Source: Toxonevra muliebris (taxonomy: Eukaryota; Arthropoda; Insecta; Diptera; Pallopteridae). From it: DNA of 64,000 bases. Shown one piece after another: positions 54,930-64,000 of the stretch. A model generated the notes under the pieces. The model saw nothing but the letters and a program-made list of their open reading frames with translations. It ran no database searches and had not been told where the DNA came from. Both the position numbers and the translations under genes were made by a program. The stretch is from assembly GCA_963691655.1 (NCBI GenBank), contig OY829327.1, forward strand, positions 63,500,079 through 63,564,078, given 5' to 3'. The stretch's first letter is position 1; the number at the start of each line of letters is the position of its first letter.

Positions 54930-55428
54930 AAGGAAAAACATTTCAATGCATTTTCGCGATACAGATTGTTATTTGTTCGAATTCGAACAGTTTTGTTGAC
55001 GCATCGCTAAACAGAGTAACCCCCAGGTTTCAGAACTTACCAGCAGTCCTGCGGTCAGCACTGAGAGGCTGACACTGGTAGCCAGAGCCCCATCAGTAAA
55101 GCCTTAATTATAATAGCGTGTTATGCCAGTAATGAAGTGGCAGTTTGCAGCGCTGCTTTGGTTAACTCCATTTCTAAATTTACTCGTAGTAAAAAGTTGC
55201 TTTTGTTTTACTGCCACTCCTACGATGCGCCATTGTTATTTAGGCTTAAGTTATTGATTAATACCGTACTAAATATTGAATTTAATAGTGCCTACTAAAT
55301 ATTTTGAAAAAATATGGGTTTGTCCTAATTTAATGAAACGCAATATTTTCTCCTCTTTTCCATGAAATACGTTTACTTATGTTTCTTCATATAAATATAA
55401 AATCCAAAAACTTAAAACTACTTTTTAG
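54930..55428. other. Intron end before FERM exon
   Basis: The first about 150 bases may be the 3' untranslated part of the preceding element. The rest is AT-rich and ends in the acceptor CTTTTTAG at 55421-55428. No gene. Confidence 0.45.
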
Positions 55429-55836
55429 GCTATGAGACGACTAGGGACTATCGTCTGCAGATTCTTTTTCCTCGACGGTCGTACAAAAGCTATTGATGTT
55501 CACCCTACTGATACTGCTGGAGATGCAGTTCTTAAGCTAGCGGATAAGCTCAACTTAACAAATACTGAAGGTTGGGCAATTTTTCAATCCAGACCAGACG
55601 CTGAAGAACATATAAAATCCTATGATTATTTATATGATATCATCGCTGCCTGGGAACTAAAGCAAATAAAAGTTCAACCTTCAAGTGTTTCTACCAGACG
55701 ACCAAACACTGGAACTGGGTCTGGTGAAAATAGATTTGTTTTTAAAAAGAGATTATTTAAATCTACTCGCGAACTTTCTCAAGATCCAGTAGAAGTTAGC
55801 ATGCTTTATGCGCAGGCAGTATACAGCGTTGTAAAG
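55429..55836 (+). CDS. Myo10A: Myosin XV tail exon: FERM F1 lobe
   Basis: The exon enters in phase 0 and runs 136 codons to an AAG/GTAAGT donor at 55837. It reads AMRRLGTIVCRFFFLDGRTK, then AIDVHPTDTAGDAVLKLADK, a ubiquitin-like F1 lobe, followed by GWAIFQSRPDAEEHIKSYDY and LYDIIAAWE. Then comes a Ser/Thr/Gly-rich loop (residues 84-105) and RFVFKKRLFKSTRELSQDPV, the F1-F2 connection, ending AQAVYSVVK. Joined to 46701 it gives VEVA-AMRRLG, the normal MyTH4-FERM order. The FERM domain binds cargo tails and adhesion receptors in this myosin class. Confidence 0.87.
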
Positions 55837-57139
55837 GTAAGTTTTATTTCATTTGCTATCTTAAAAAATTTCTTAAAAGTTATAAAAACTCATTATTGAG
55901 CAGATTTTTTACAAATATTTTGAAGCAAAACCATATAACTTTTGAACTTCTATTACAAGGTGCTGCAAAAAAATTTAATAAACTTTTCAAGGTTGTAGGC
56001 TAGTCAAATAAAAAAATTCACACCAGGAATTTTATATACACCCTGAAAACCAGAACCAAAAATCGATTGTGGTGCACGTTTTAGGTTAAAACGTTAGGTT
56101 AGTTTTTAATCGGTCTTAAATATTTATAATTTAGCTTGAAGATAGAGTGATTTCGGGAGAGATGGAACCTCTTTTTTTAAATCATCACAAATTTAAACGG
56201 AATTGCAGAGATAGTCCATGTAATGTACCATACTATATATTTTGTGCCTGTATGAATCGACATTCACATACCAAAATTCGTAATAGTTAATGAGCAGCTT
56301 CAAAAGAGCGTGCAAAGGTGTCATCTCTTCTGTATTACCCTATAAGTATTATATTATTGTGCAAAATACTACAAGTGTAGTCAAAAATATCTCGAGCCCT
56401 CTTTTTTTTATTTTTTGAAATATTTTACTCGCATATTTTGTAAAATGTTTTCTATTGGAAATGAAAGCAACTAAATTAGCTAAAATTTATGTAACAGTTG
56501 CGTAGGTAGGATTTTCCCTTAGGGAAAATCCTTATTATTTTTTTTTTTTAGTTATTTCAATCTTTATTACGAGGAATAGTATTGTGAGACAAAGTTTTTA
56601 GTATGTATTTTTGGCCGCTGAAAACGAAAATGACATCGGAATTCCAAAAAAAAATTATATTTTGTACACGTAAATTGGCATAATCACAAAAATTTAACAC
56701 AAAAAGACACCGTACGTGAATATTTTCAAAGCCATGAGCATGCGTGATCGTGAGTCTATTTCAGACATGTCGTCTTATTCACTACCCTTAGAGCTCTTTT
56801 TGCATAAAAAATAATCATAACGAAGTAGAACATAGGAAGAACTTACACAAACATTAGTAAAAACCAAACACACAAATTTGTTATCTATTAAAATTAGTTT
56901 TAGTTTATTTCATTCTATAGAATTACAAATCCTTACTTAATCGTTAATCCTAGAAAGCAAATAAGAAAATCAACATAGAAAATATAGGTATCAATAAACT
57001 AATGGATGCATATAAATAAATAAAAAAATCCTTGGTTTAATTAAAAATTTGAGTAAATAAAATTAATTCAGAATAGAATATAAAATTGATTTAAAAGTTT
57101 CTTTAGCTAAAAAAAAAAATTATCTGTTATCTTTTTTAG
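55837..57139. other. 1.3-kb intron without recognised feature
   Basis: AT-rich. A short near-perfect palindrome (AGGATTTTCCCTTAGGGAAAATCCT) is at about 56509-56533. It ends in the acceptor CTTTTTTAG at 57131-57139. No transposon piece recognised, the only such intron in the window. Confidence 0.5.
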
Positions 57140-58127
57140 TGTGATGAATTTCCAGTGAGTGAGAAAGTCGCTCTTCAGTTAGCTGGTCTTCAAGCCCAAG
57201 TCGCATTGGGTGACCCATCAAACCAACCAAAACCGGAGTATTATACTGATATAAATAATTTCCTTCCAGAAAGAATATCAAAAACTAGAGAGCAACAATT
57301 TTGGATACCAATATTAGCACAAGCTCATAGACAGTACGGTGCATCTAGAAATGAATTAACAGCAAAGGTTCTTTATTTGAGCTGTGTTATGCAATACCCA
57401 TTATATGGGACAACAATGTTCAATGTAGTATATAAGGGCTATTGGAATTTCGGAAATAATATAATTTTGGGAATAAATTATGAGGGAATAATGTTTATTC
57501 AATCAGAAGACAAATTCGTACTTTATCAGTTTAAGTATGGTGACATTGAATCTATTATGTTAGATCCAAGTGACAGCTTCATAACTATCACTCTTAATCG
57601 TATTGCTCAACAACAAGTTCAAATAACTAAAAACCAGTCAAAGGAACATCATCCACCTTTAGAGCTCCAAAGATGTTTTGTTTTTGAAACATTACAAAAA
57701 AATGAGATTGGATCACTAATAATATCTTACTACCCAACATTATCAAATTGGATATTAAATAATTTCGAAAGCACTAGGAAAACCAAAGGAATTACAAATG
57801 AAGATCGGTCTCGCCTATATCAAAATGTGGTTTCATGTAGGCGTCAGATAATTGATTCAGATATTGTACGCAAGCCTCCTGAAACAGGGGGTTTTTTTAG
57901 AAACACTTTACGCCGATTATCCAAACATAGGCTGGAGAAATTGAGAGCAGAACAAAGAAACAGTATACAGGATCATGGGGAGACTTATAAAGGATTTCCG
58001 CATTCCTTCTGGGCTTTCAGTAGACAACAAATTTCGCAGTGCTTAAGTAAACTTCCTGATCAAGAAGAAACAATAATGCTTCAAATATTTCAATCTATTC
58101 TAACGTACTCGGGCTTAGGAACATCCG
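57140..58127 (+). CDS. Myo10A: Myosin XV tail exon: FERM F2-F3 lobes and start of second MyTH4
   Basis: It enters in phase 0 (VVK then CDEFPVSEKVALQLAGLQAQ) and runs 329 codons plus one base to a G/GTAAGT donor at 58128 (phase 1). Residues 6-95 are the helical F2 lobe, with ALQLAGLQAQVALGDPSNQP and FWIPILAQAHRQYG. About 100-215 are the F3 (PH-like) lobe: KGYWNFGNNIILGINYEGIM, FKYGDIESIMLDPSDSFITI and LIISYYPTLSNWI. Then comes a basic linker (FFRNTLRRLSKHRLEKLRAE). From about residue 287, FPHSFWAFSRQ and IMLQIFQSILTYSGLG open a second MyTH4 domain. Myosin XV has two MyTH4-FERM units, which supports the class. No stop or frameshift. Confidence 0.88.
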
Positions 58128-58830
58128 GTAAGTATAGCATTTATAAAACATTGTAATAAGTTAAACTAAAGTTTTCGGTTATTCTAAAAACCACATGCAA
58201 ACGAAAACTTGTTTACACTAAAAACAAAATATTTCTGATCTATCATAATGAATTTCACAATAGACAAACTAAAATTAGTCGATTGTTCATCAATACTAGA
58301 TCGAGATTTGCAAAAGGCCTCTTAGGCTGTGGCTATATTGCGAGTATGCTCGGCGAACACAATGAAATTGTTGCTGCACCGAACACAAAGAGAGAATCTT
58401 TACTCACGCCGAACACGATATGCTCGGTGATTTGCAGACCGAGTACGCCGAGTATTCAGGGTGGCAATGAGCTATTTTACAAAATAGTATTATTACATAC
58501 AAAATATTACTAAACTAAGAGTGCATTTCGATAATAAGCAACTTTGCAACGATCTGAATGTAACCACCTCGACCGAGCACGGGAGAAAATGTTTTGTGTT
58601 CGTCGAACACCGAGCACCAATATAACCAGGCACTTAGTGCATTGTTATGCAGACGATCACGATCCTGGGCATGAGTTGTTGTTGCTTCAATATAAAGTGA
58701 AAAATTGAGAGAGATATCAAGAGAGCAAAATTTGATCGGCACGATAACCAAATAATTTGGCTGTCGATGCCGAATCATGAGATCAAACCAGTGTTACCTT
58801 TGAGAAGTTATTCAGAATAATTGTCTTTTA
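58128..58830. other. Start of last intron, CGAACAC/CCGAG-rich patch
   Basis: No gene. Between 58345 and 58620 the words CGAACAC and CCGAG(C/T)AC recur about eight times in both orientations (GCTCGGCGAACAC, CGCCGAACACG, ACCGAGTACGCCGAG, GTGTTCGTCGAACACCGAGC). GTTATGCAGACGATCACG is near 58649. Confidence 0.45.
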
Positions 58831-59346
58831 TAGTGCGAACACACACGAGATTGCATTTCAGGCAAATTTAACATTTCGTTGAAATGAGTCTGAAATGCAG
58901 AATTTCGCCATACAAAAAGTGTCAAATGAAATTTGAAATGAGTCTGAAATGAAGAAATTAACTAACAACCCTCAAACGCAAGGTTGTAAAAAACGGGAAA
59001 AATTTAAGATCTATTACATTTTTTAGACATTTTGGATTTTGTTTTCATAACAGCTGCTCTTGTAATATTTATTAAGCGAAAAAATAAAATAATAGAGTCG
59101 GAGAGTAACTCATTGCCATTCTTCCAATTATCCACAATTGTTAAATAAATTCTTAGTGTCCAAATCCAATTGAAAGGCAACAATTTTAATTATTTTTATT
59201 TGCACAAAACACACACAAAAATTCTTCTTCGTCTCCAAATTTGTAATCTGTCAAAAAACTAATTTGAAATTCCTTTTTTTATCGTGTGTCCACCTTAATT
59301 TGAAATGCAGAATTTCAACGAAATGAACTCTCGTGTGTCCGCAGTA
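58831..59346. mobile_element. 516-bp MITE with TA(G/C)TGCG ends
   Basis: The left end TAGTGCGAACACACACGAGA and right end (complement) TACTGCGGACACACGAGAGT are imperfect TIRs that continue inward with GAAATGCAGAATTTC and TTTCGTTGAAAT words on both sides. TA flanks both ends but cannot be separated from the TIR. No coding sequence. It ends next to the truncated 3' end of the following non-LTR element. Confidence 0.65.
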
Positions 59347-59354
59347 TTAGGAGC

Positions 59355-61790
59355 AAAATAGTACACTTTAGACTATTGAAAAAGCGCGACCCCAAACATT
59401 GGAGTCTGCTCATCTGCAGCCTTGGACATTGACATAGAAAGTGAAGAATCGATTCTGTCTCTTCTTCATCATGACAACTTCTGCACAGTCCGCTCGTTGG
59501 AATGCGCCACCGTTGAAGCATTGGTGCAATAGCACAATGCCCAGTTATGACTCCTGTGAGCAGACGTACTGCAGATTTGTTGTGCCCTAAGAGGACATTT
59601 TTTTCCTTCAGGCTGCCTGATCACTGCAGTGTATTTCAGGCAGAGGTCACGGCAATCAAGGAAGTCACGTACTGGCTGAGGTATAACGTGATATCCAAGA
59701 GGGATATATGTATTTTTACCGATAGTCAGGCAGCTATAAAATCCCTTGAATCTGTCTACCTTACTTCTAAAATAGCTCTTAACTGTAGAGCGTCTCTTAA
59801 CGAGATGTCCGATCAGTTCAATCTGCACCTAATTTGGGTGCCGGGGCATATAGGTATACCGGGGAACGAAACTGCTGACGGGTTAGCTAGAAAAGGAACA
59901 CTGTTGCAAATCACTCCTGACAAGGAGCATATAGGCGTCCCTATGGCAACGTGTAAACTAAGGCTAGCCACGAATGCAATAAAACTTACTAACGAAAGGT
60001 GGTCACTGGAAAACACCTGCAAAACTACTAGACTCATTTGGCCTAAGCTGGATAGTCGCCGGACAAATGACCTGATACATACCAACAGGCACTACATCAG
60101 TACTGTGACTTGGGTGATTACTGGACATTGCCCCATTGGAAGACATGCAGAAAGACTGGGTCTTCCATATAGAAATCATTGCAGGAGCTGTGGCAACGAG
60201 GAAGAACAGGAAACTGTAACTCATCTTTTGTGCGAATGCCCAGCTTTGATTCACGTACGAAAGAAACATCTGGACAATTTTGTCTTCGATGACCTTAAAG
60301 ACTTGACTAACATCCAAATCAGACACCTACTTAACTTCCTGAAAGGTACTCAATGGTTCAATGGCCTGAATTAGAGGGATAGGGACTTCGCTCCTTTTGT
60401 ATGGTATCGCAATGGGCCTGTCTGGCCTAAGTGTGCTGGCGCTCGCTGGCAGCCATTTTAACCTAACCTAACCTAAGAGGACATTTGTCCTCTTTCTATC
60501 TAACCTTGGCCACAAGGCCCGTGAAACTATACAGTCATCTATATTAGTCCAAGCGTCATTTGACACCGCTATGGTGTACTTGTCTATTTTCCTAAATAGT
60601 TCACACATCGGAGATTGTATAGAGGTATCCGCCTCGTTAATGTCCATTTCAGAGCCCCTTCTGGCCATTTCATCTGCTATTTCGTTCCCTTCAATATTGC
60701 TATGTCCAGGAACCCAGCAGAGAGTGACCTTGTGGTGCTCAATGGCCATCAGTGAAGCACGACATTTCTTTACAATCTCCGATTTAACTATTTTGGGTTC
60801 TATTGCCTTCATTGCAGCCTGACTGTCAGTAAAGATAGTGATATTCGAAATAGGAATCGTACTGTCTTGTAGAAGTCGAGCTGCTTTCTCAATAGCAAAA
60901 ATCTCTTCTGACTGAAAAACGCTGCAGCTGTCAGGAAGTCGATACGACCGCCTTAGCTGCAGGTCTTCGGAGTAGAGACCAGATCCAGTTCCATTCTCCA
61001 TCTTCGAGCCATCGGTAAAGATGGTAATACCAGCATTACCTGTTACCGAACCCGACTCCCAGTCTTCCCTGGTTGGATAAAGAGTTGGAATTCTAGTAAT
61101 AAAATCTAAATTTAAAGTCATATAATCCGTGGCTACATCTAAGTCAGCTTTGATTCCATTTTGACCCCTCCGCTTTATCTCACTCAAAATTGTAGAGTGT
61201 CCATAGTTTGCTGATCTCTTAGTCTAAGAGCTCCTTTTGCGGCACAGCCTTGAACAAACACCCGTAACGGTAAGAGATGAAATATCATATTCAGACCTTC
61301 CTGAGGTGCACTACTTACAGTCCCTGAGATCCCCAGGCTTGCAAGTCACTGTATTTTTCCCATGCGAGCTTGGTTGCTCTTCTTACCCAACGCCTGCTAC
61401 CAGACGAGAGACCCATAGGTGATGATGGGTCGAATGATTGTGATGTACATTCCATGAATAACGTACTGCGACAATCCCCATCTTTTCCCAAAGGTCTTTT
61501 TACAGGTATAGTATGCAGCCAGTCTCTTCTTCGTTCTCTCTTCGATATTCCTTCTCCAATTAAGTTTTGAATCCAGAATGGTACCGAGATACCTTGCTTC
61601 CGAAGAGAGATTCAGTGTCACTCCATCCAACTTTGGTAGGGAAAACTTAGGTATTTTTGTTTTCCTCGTGTAGGACTAGCTCAGTCTTAGCAGGGTTAAC
61701 TGCTAAACCGTTCCGTCTAGCCCAGTCGGAAATTTCGCCAAGTGCTGATTCCATAAGCTCACTAACACTCGTCATTCTTTACATACTCTT
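59355..61790 (-). pseudogene. I-type non-LTR element, 3' half, split by a related copy
   Basis: Read leftward: ISDWARRNGLAVNPAKTELV (thumb side), a frame change, then EARYLGTILDSKLNWRRNIE. Then TRIPTLYPTREDWESG and RNase H: ITIFTDGSKMENGTGSGLYS, CSVFQSEEIFAIEKAA, TIFTDSQAAMKAIE, LCWVPGHSNIEGNEIADEMA, all four catalytic acids present. RALWPRLDRKRTNVLL is cut at 60472-60486 and resumes at 59600 with LLGHNKSAVRLLTGVITGHC, then the knuckle CRSCHDEEETESILHFLCQC. The last part is lost at the MITE edge. The 239-codon RNase H frame (61187-60471) is open. Confidence 0.78.
59601..60473 (+). mobile_element. Short I-type copy nested in a related I-type element
   Basis: It is flanked by CCTAAGAGGACATTT on both sides (59586-59600 and 60472-60486), a 10-15 bp target duplication that blends with its own CCTAACCTAACCTAA tail. 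It starts within RNase H (FRLPDHCSVFQAEV) and is open to 60374: ICIFTDSQAAIKSLE, LIWVPGHIGIPGNETADGLA, TGHCPIGRHAERLG and CRSCGNEEEQETVTHLLCEC. The first 18 codons of the 275-codon + frame (from 59547) are antisense sequence of the host element, so that frame is a chimera. Related to 23822-24604. Confidence 0.82.
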
Positions 61791-62311
61791 TTACCCATAA
61801 AATTTTGCAAAAAGTAAACAAAAGCTAATTTTTAATTATTTTTATTTATTTGTTATCAAGAGATTTATCAATTTACTTCACTTCAAAAAATTACTACGAA
61901 GTTTAAATAAAATAGTAGCAAAAAATTACTAAAACAATACAAAAATGTACTATTGATCGTCGATCAAATGACTGTGTGCAAAACATACTTTGGGCAGAGA
62001 GTTGGAAATTCAAAAAGAGAACGTAAAAAGAAACGAGATCGGCGATCATTTGATCGTCTGCATAACATCTCCCTTAGCCAATTTGTGTCCAATTTTGACC
62101 CCTCCCCCTTGGTCGTAACGCAACGTAACAAAACAAATTTTGCAGCTGAATCTGTGGCCACGGAAATCGATATCTCTTCATGAAAGTAAAGCTTTTCCGC
62201 AAAATATAACTTGCTACCATAGTAGAAGTATTTAAAGGTAGATGCATTTTTTCCAAAAGTAGCCATTTTTAAATTTTGTCAAAGTTCCTCTTACTTGTCA
62301 AAATGCATCTA
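61791..62311. other. Unassigned intron DNA with a MITE scrap
   Basis: 62092-62135 (GACCCCTCCCCCTTGGTCGT, then AACGCAACGTAAC) resembles the inner part of the MITE at 47673-47999. Near 62046-62070 is an inverted GTTATGCAGACGATCA word. No gene. Confidence 0.4.
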
Positions 62312-63703
62312 CAGTGCCGGTCGTATCATTTGCAACCAAAATCACTTGAACTTTAAATGACTTCTTAGGCTCTCTAAAATAATTTTTATCAAAAATCTTT
62401 TTTATTCAAAACAAAGTGTATTTATTGCCATTTATTAGAAAAAATTAAAAATACAATATTATGTTACAAATAAAAAAAGAAGTAATATTACATTAAAGTC
62501 TGAATTGAAGAGGTCAAAACATTTGCAACTAGAAAAAGTTAATGTGAAAATTGAAGAAAAATCGAAAAAGTTTTCAAAACTTTGTCGCATATTCATTATT
62601 AGTGATCACTGTTGCACATCTACATGGCATTGGCTCTATTAAATGTTTTGCCTGATCGATTTGAGCTCGCTTTCTTTGCTTTTGAGCATCCTCATACGGA
62701 TCCTCCAGTTTCTTAAACGTATTCGTCCCAATCAAGCTTTTACCAATTTAGACGTGCGATTTGGGTTATGATCCTATGTATAATGTAAGTATAATGTCTC
62801 TTAAAATATTTTTATAATCGTTGTATTTCATAGTTCCCCGAATGTGATGCGTTGGATCCATACCATTAGCTGAAAAGAAGCCCCAGACCACAACGCAACC
62901 TCCTTTCGACTCTTTTACAGTGTGGCCTTTTAAAAAATTGTTTTCCGTCAATAAATTTTGCTCATCTAAGAACAAAACGTTTTGCAAATATTGGAAGGTC
63001 GTGGTTGTATTTATGAGGAAATTTTAAATTAATTAAGTGATTTTTCTTAGAGACAATGTTGGGCAATGTTGTATGCGCTTAATCCACTTTTTCTGGGTTG
63101 TCGCTTGATTTTCGATAATGATATATCCAACTAAAGTGCACTATTTACTTCTCTCAGTTTCACTTTAAGGATTCGCGAAATCGTCGACTTGTGTATTGAA
63201 TATTTTTTCAAAATTTCTTTTTGAGATAAACTATTTGTCCCCCTTTCAATTTAAGCCCAATTGAGTGCCATTGAATGCTCGTGGAGCGAAAGATTGGTAC
63301 GAATACGTTTAAGAAACTGGAGGATGTTCAAAAGCAATGGAAGCGAGTTCGAATCGATTAGGCGAAACATTTTATAGAGCCAATAACACGTAAAGGTACA
63401 ACAGTGATCATTTATAATGAATATGCGACAAAGTTTTAAAAACTTGTTCGATTTTTTTTAATTTCCACATTAACTTTTTCTAGTTGCAAATGTTTTGACC
63501 TCTTCAATTCAAACTTTAATGTGAAATTACTTCTTTCTTTTTTTATTTGTAACATAGTATTGTCCTTTTAATTTTTTACAATAAATGGCAATAAATACAC
63601 TTTGTTTTGAATAAATAAGATTTTTGTAAAAATTATTTTAGTGAGCTTAAGAAGTCTTTTAAAATGCAAGTGATTTTGGTTGCAAATGATATGACCGGCA
63701 CTG
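62312..63703 (-). mobile_element. Tc3-like element with 3' end duplicated as long inverted arms
   Basis: The ends CAGTGCCGGTCGTATCATTT and its inverted form lie between TA dinucleotides (62310-62311 and 63704-63705). The inverted arms run about 420 bases (62312-62739 and 63290-63703) at high identity, with small indels. The left arm on the minus strand encodes the transposase C-terminus (KRAQIDQAKHLIEPMPCRCA, then ATVITNNEYATKF and stop). The right arm encodes the same segment on the + strand (KHFIEPITRKGTTVIIYNEY). The middle carries N-terminal and catalytic pieces on the minus strand. The right arm thus replaces the normal 5' end. Confidence 0.8.
62590..63250 (-). pseudogene. Tc3-like transposase, broken
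   Basis: Read leftward: SLSQKEILKKYSIHKSTISR (helix-turn-helix), IKRQPRKSGLSAYN, then in another frame LQNVLFLDEQNLL (first catalytic Asp position, LDE) and SKGGCVVVWGFFSANGMDP, then MKYNDYKNILRD. The part with the second and third catalytic residues is missing. The C-terminus follows: TNTFKKLEDPYEDAQKQRKR, then IEPMPCRCATVITNNEYATK, stop near 62590. Several frame changes. Confidence 0.75.
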
Positions 63704-63705
63704 TA

Positions 63706-64000
63706 CCTTCTCAATTCTTCTGCCATGCTTGTTAATTCAATTTCCCATTTTTATTTAACAATATACATTATACATTAAACACGTCAAAAGAAATCTATAA
63801 AATGTGCATGTTTTGGAAAAAATATCTAAAATATGTGAAATATGCTAAAACAAGAATTTGCTGGAAAAAACTAGCCCCGATGATAACACAGGCCATCAGC
63901 CATTTTTGTGCAGGGCAGACAAAAACTTTTATAGATTAATTTGGGCACGCTGAGCGATAGGCAAACATCCATTTTTTTTAAACCAAATATTTTAACCGAT
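63706..64000. other. Window end, nothing recognised
   Basis: AT-rich intron DNA of the myosin gene with no open frame or repeat partner that I can support. Confidence 0.5.

Noticed and set aside
59547..60374. A 275-residue host gene
   Set aside because: It is RNase H plus knuckle of an I-type element, with its first codons supplied by the antisense of the element it landed in.
1..64000. CRISPR arrays, tRNA or rRNA genes, plasmid or phage features
   Set aside because: No regularly spaced identical repeats, no cloverleaf with A and B boxes that I could support, and all protein evidence is animal host gene or eukaryotic transposon.

Overview
The window is eukaryotic nuclear DNA, most likely from a higher (cyclorrhaphan) fly. 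It is AT-rich, and its only clearly functional gene is spread over small exons with canonical GT-AG junctions. The rest is intron packed with insect-type transposable elements: Jockey- and I-type non-LTR elements, Ty3/gypsy elements, Tc1/mariner and hAT-like elements, and MITEs. I cannot name the species.

The host gene lies on the + strand and is the tail of a MyTH4-FERM myosin, best matched by memory of the families to myosin XV (Drosophila Myo10A, sisyphus). Six well-supported exons are visible at 2319-2583, 10303-11028, 43001-43224, 46563-46701, 55429-55836 and 57140-58127. Their reading phases agree at every junction and there is no stop or frameshift. They encode a linker, a proline run, a complete first MyTH4 domain, a complete FERM domain and the first residues of a second MyTH4 domain. 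The motor lies upstream of the window and the rest of the tail lies downstream. A seventh, in-phase 36-codon candidate exon sits at 53245-53352.

The introns are 7.7, 32.0, 3.3, 8.7 and 1.3 kb, plus an open one after 58127. The 7.7-kb intron carries a decayed I-type non-LTR element split by a MITE-like element. The 32-kb intron carries a layered nest. A CsRn1/Kabuki-like gypsy element on the minus strand (17180-30537) is split by a Jockey element (18177-25335, 8-bp target duplication). The Jockey element is itself split by a 1.8-kb element with perfect 31-bp terminal inverted repeats (TIRs) and an 8-bp duplication, and by a short I-type copy. A hAT-like element and a further non-LTR fragment also sit in the gypsy element. 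Further right in this intron are a gag-like unknown, a mariner relic, and three copies of a roughly 1-kb repeat, one of them split by a second gypsy element (37731-42371).

The 8.7-kb intron has a second copy of the I-type element, a Tc1-like element with clean ends, two MITEs and a diverged direct repeat. The last intron has an I-type copy inserted into a related I-type element, and a Tc3-like element whose 5' end was replaced by an inverted copy of its own 3' end. No tRNA, rRNA, CRISPR or bacterial feature was seen. Coordinates of element edges are read by eye and may be off by a few to tens of bases unless a target duplication is given.
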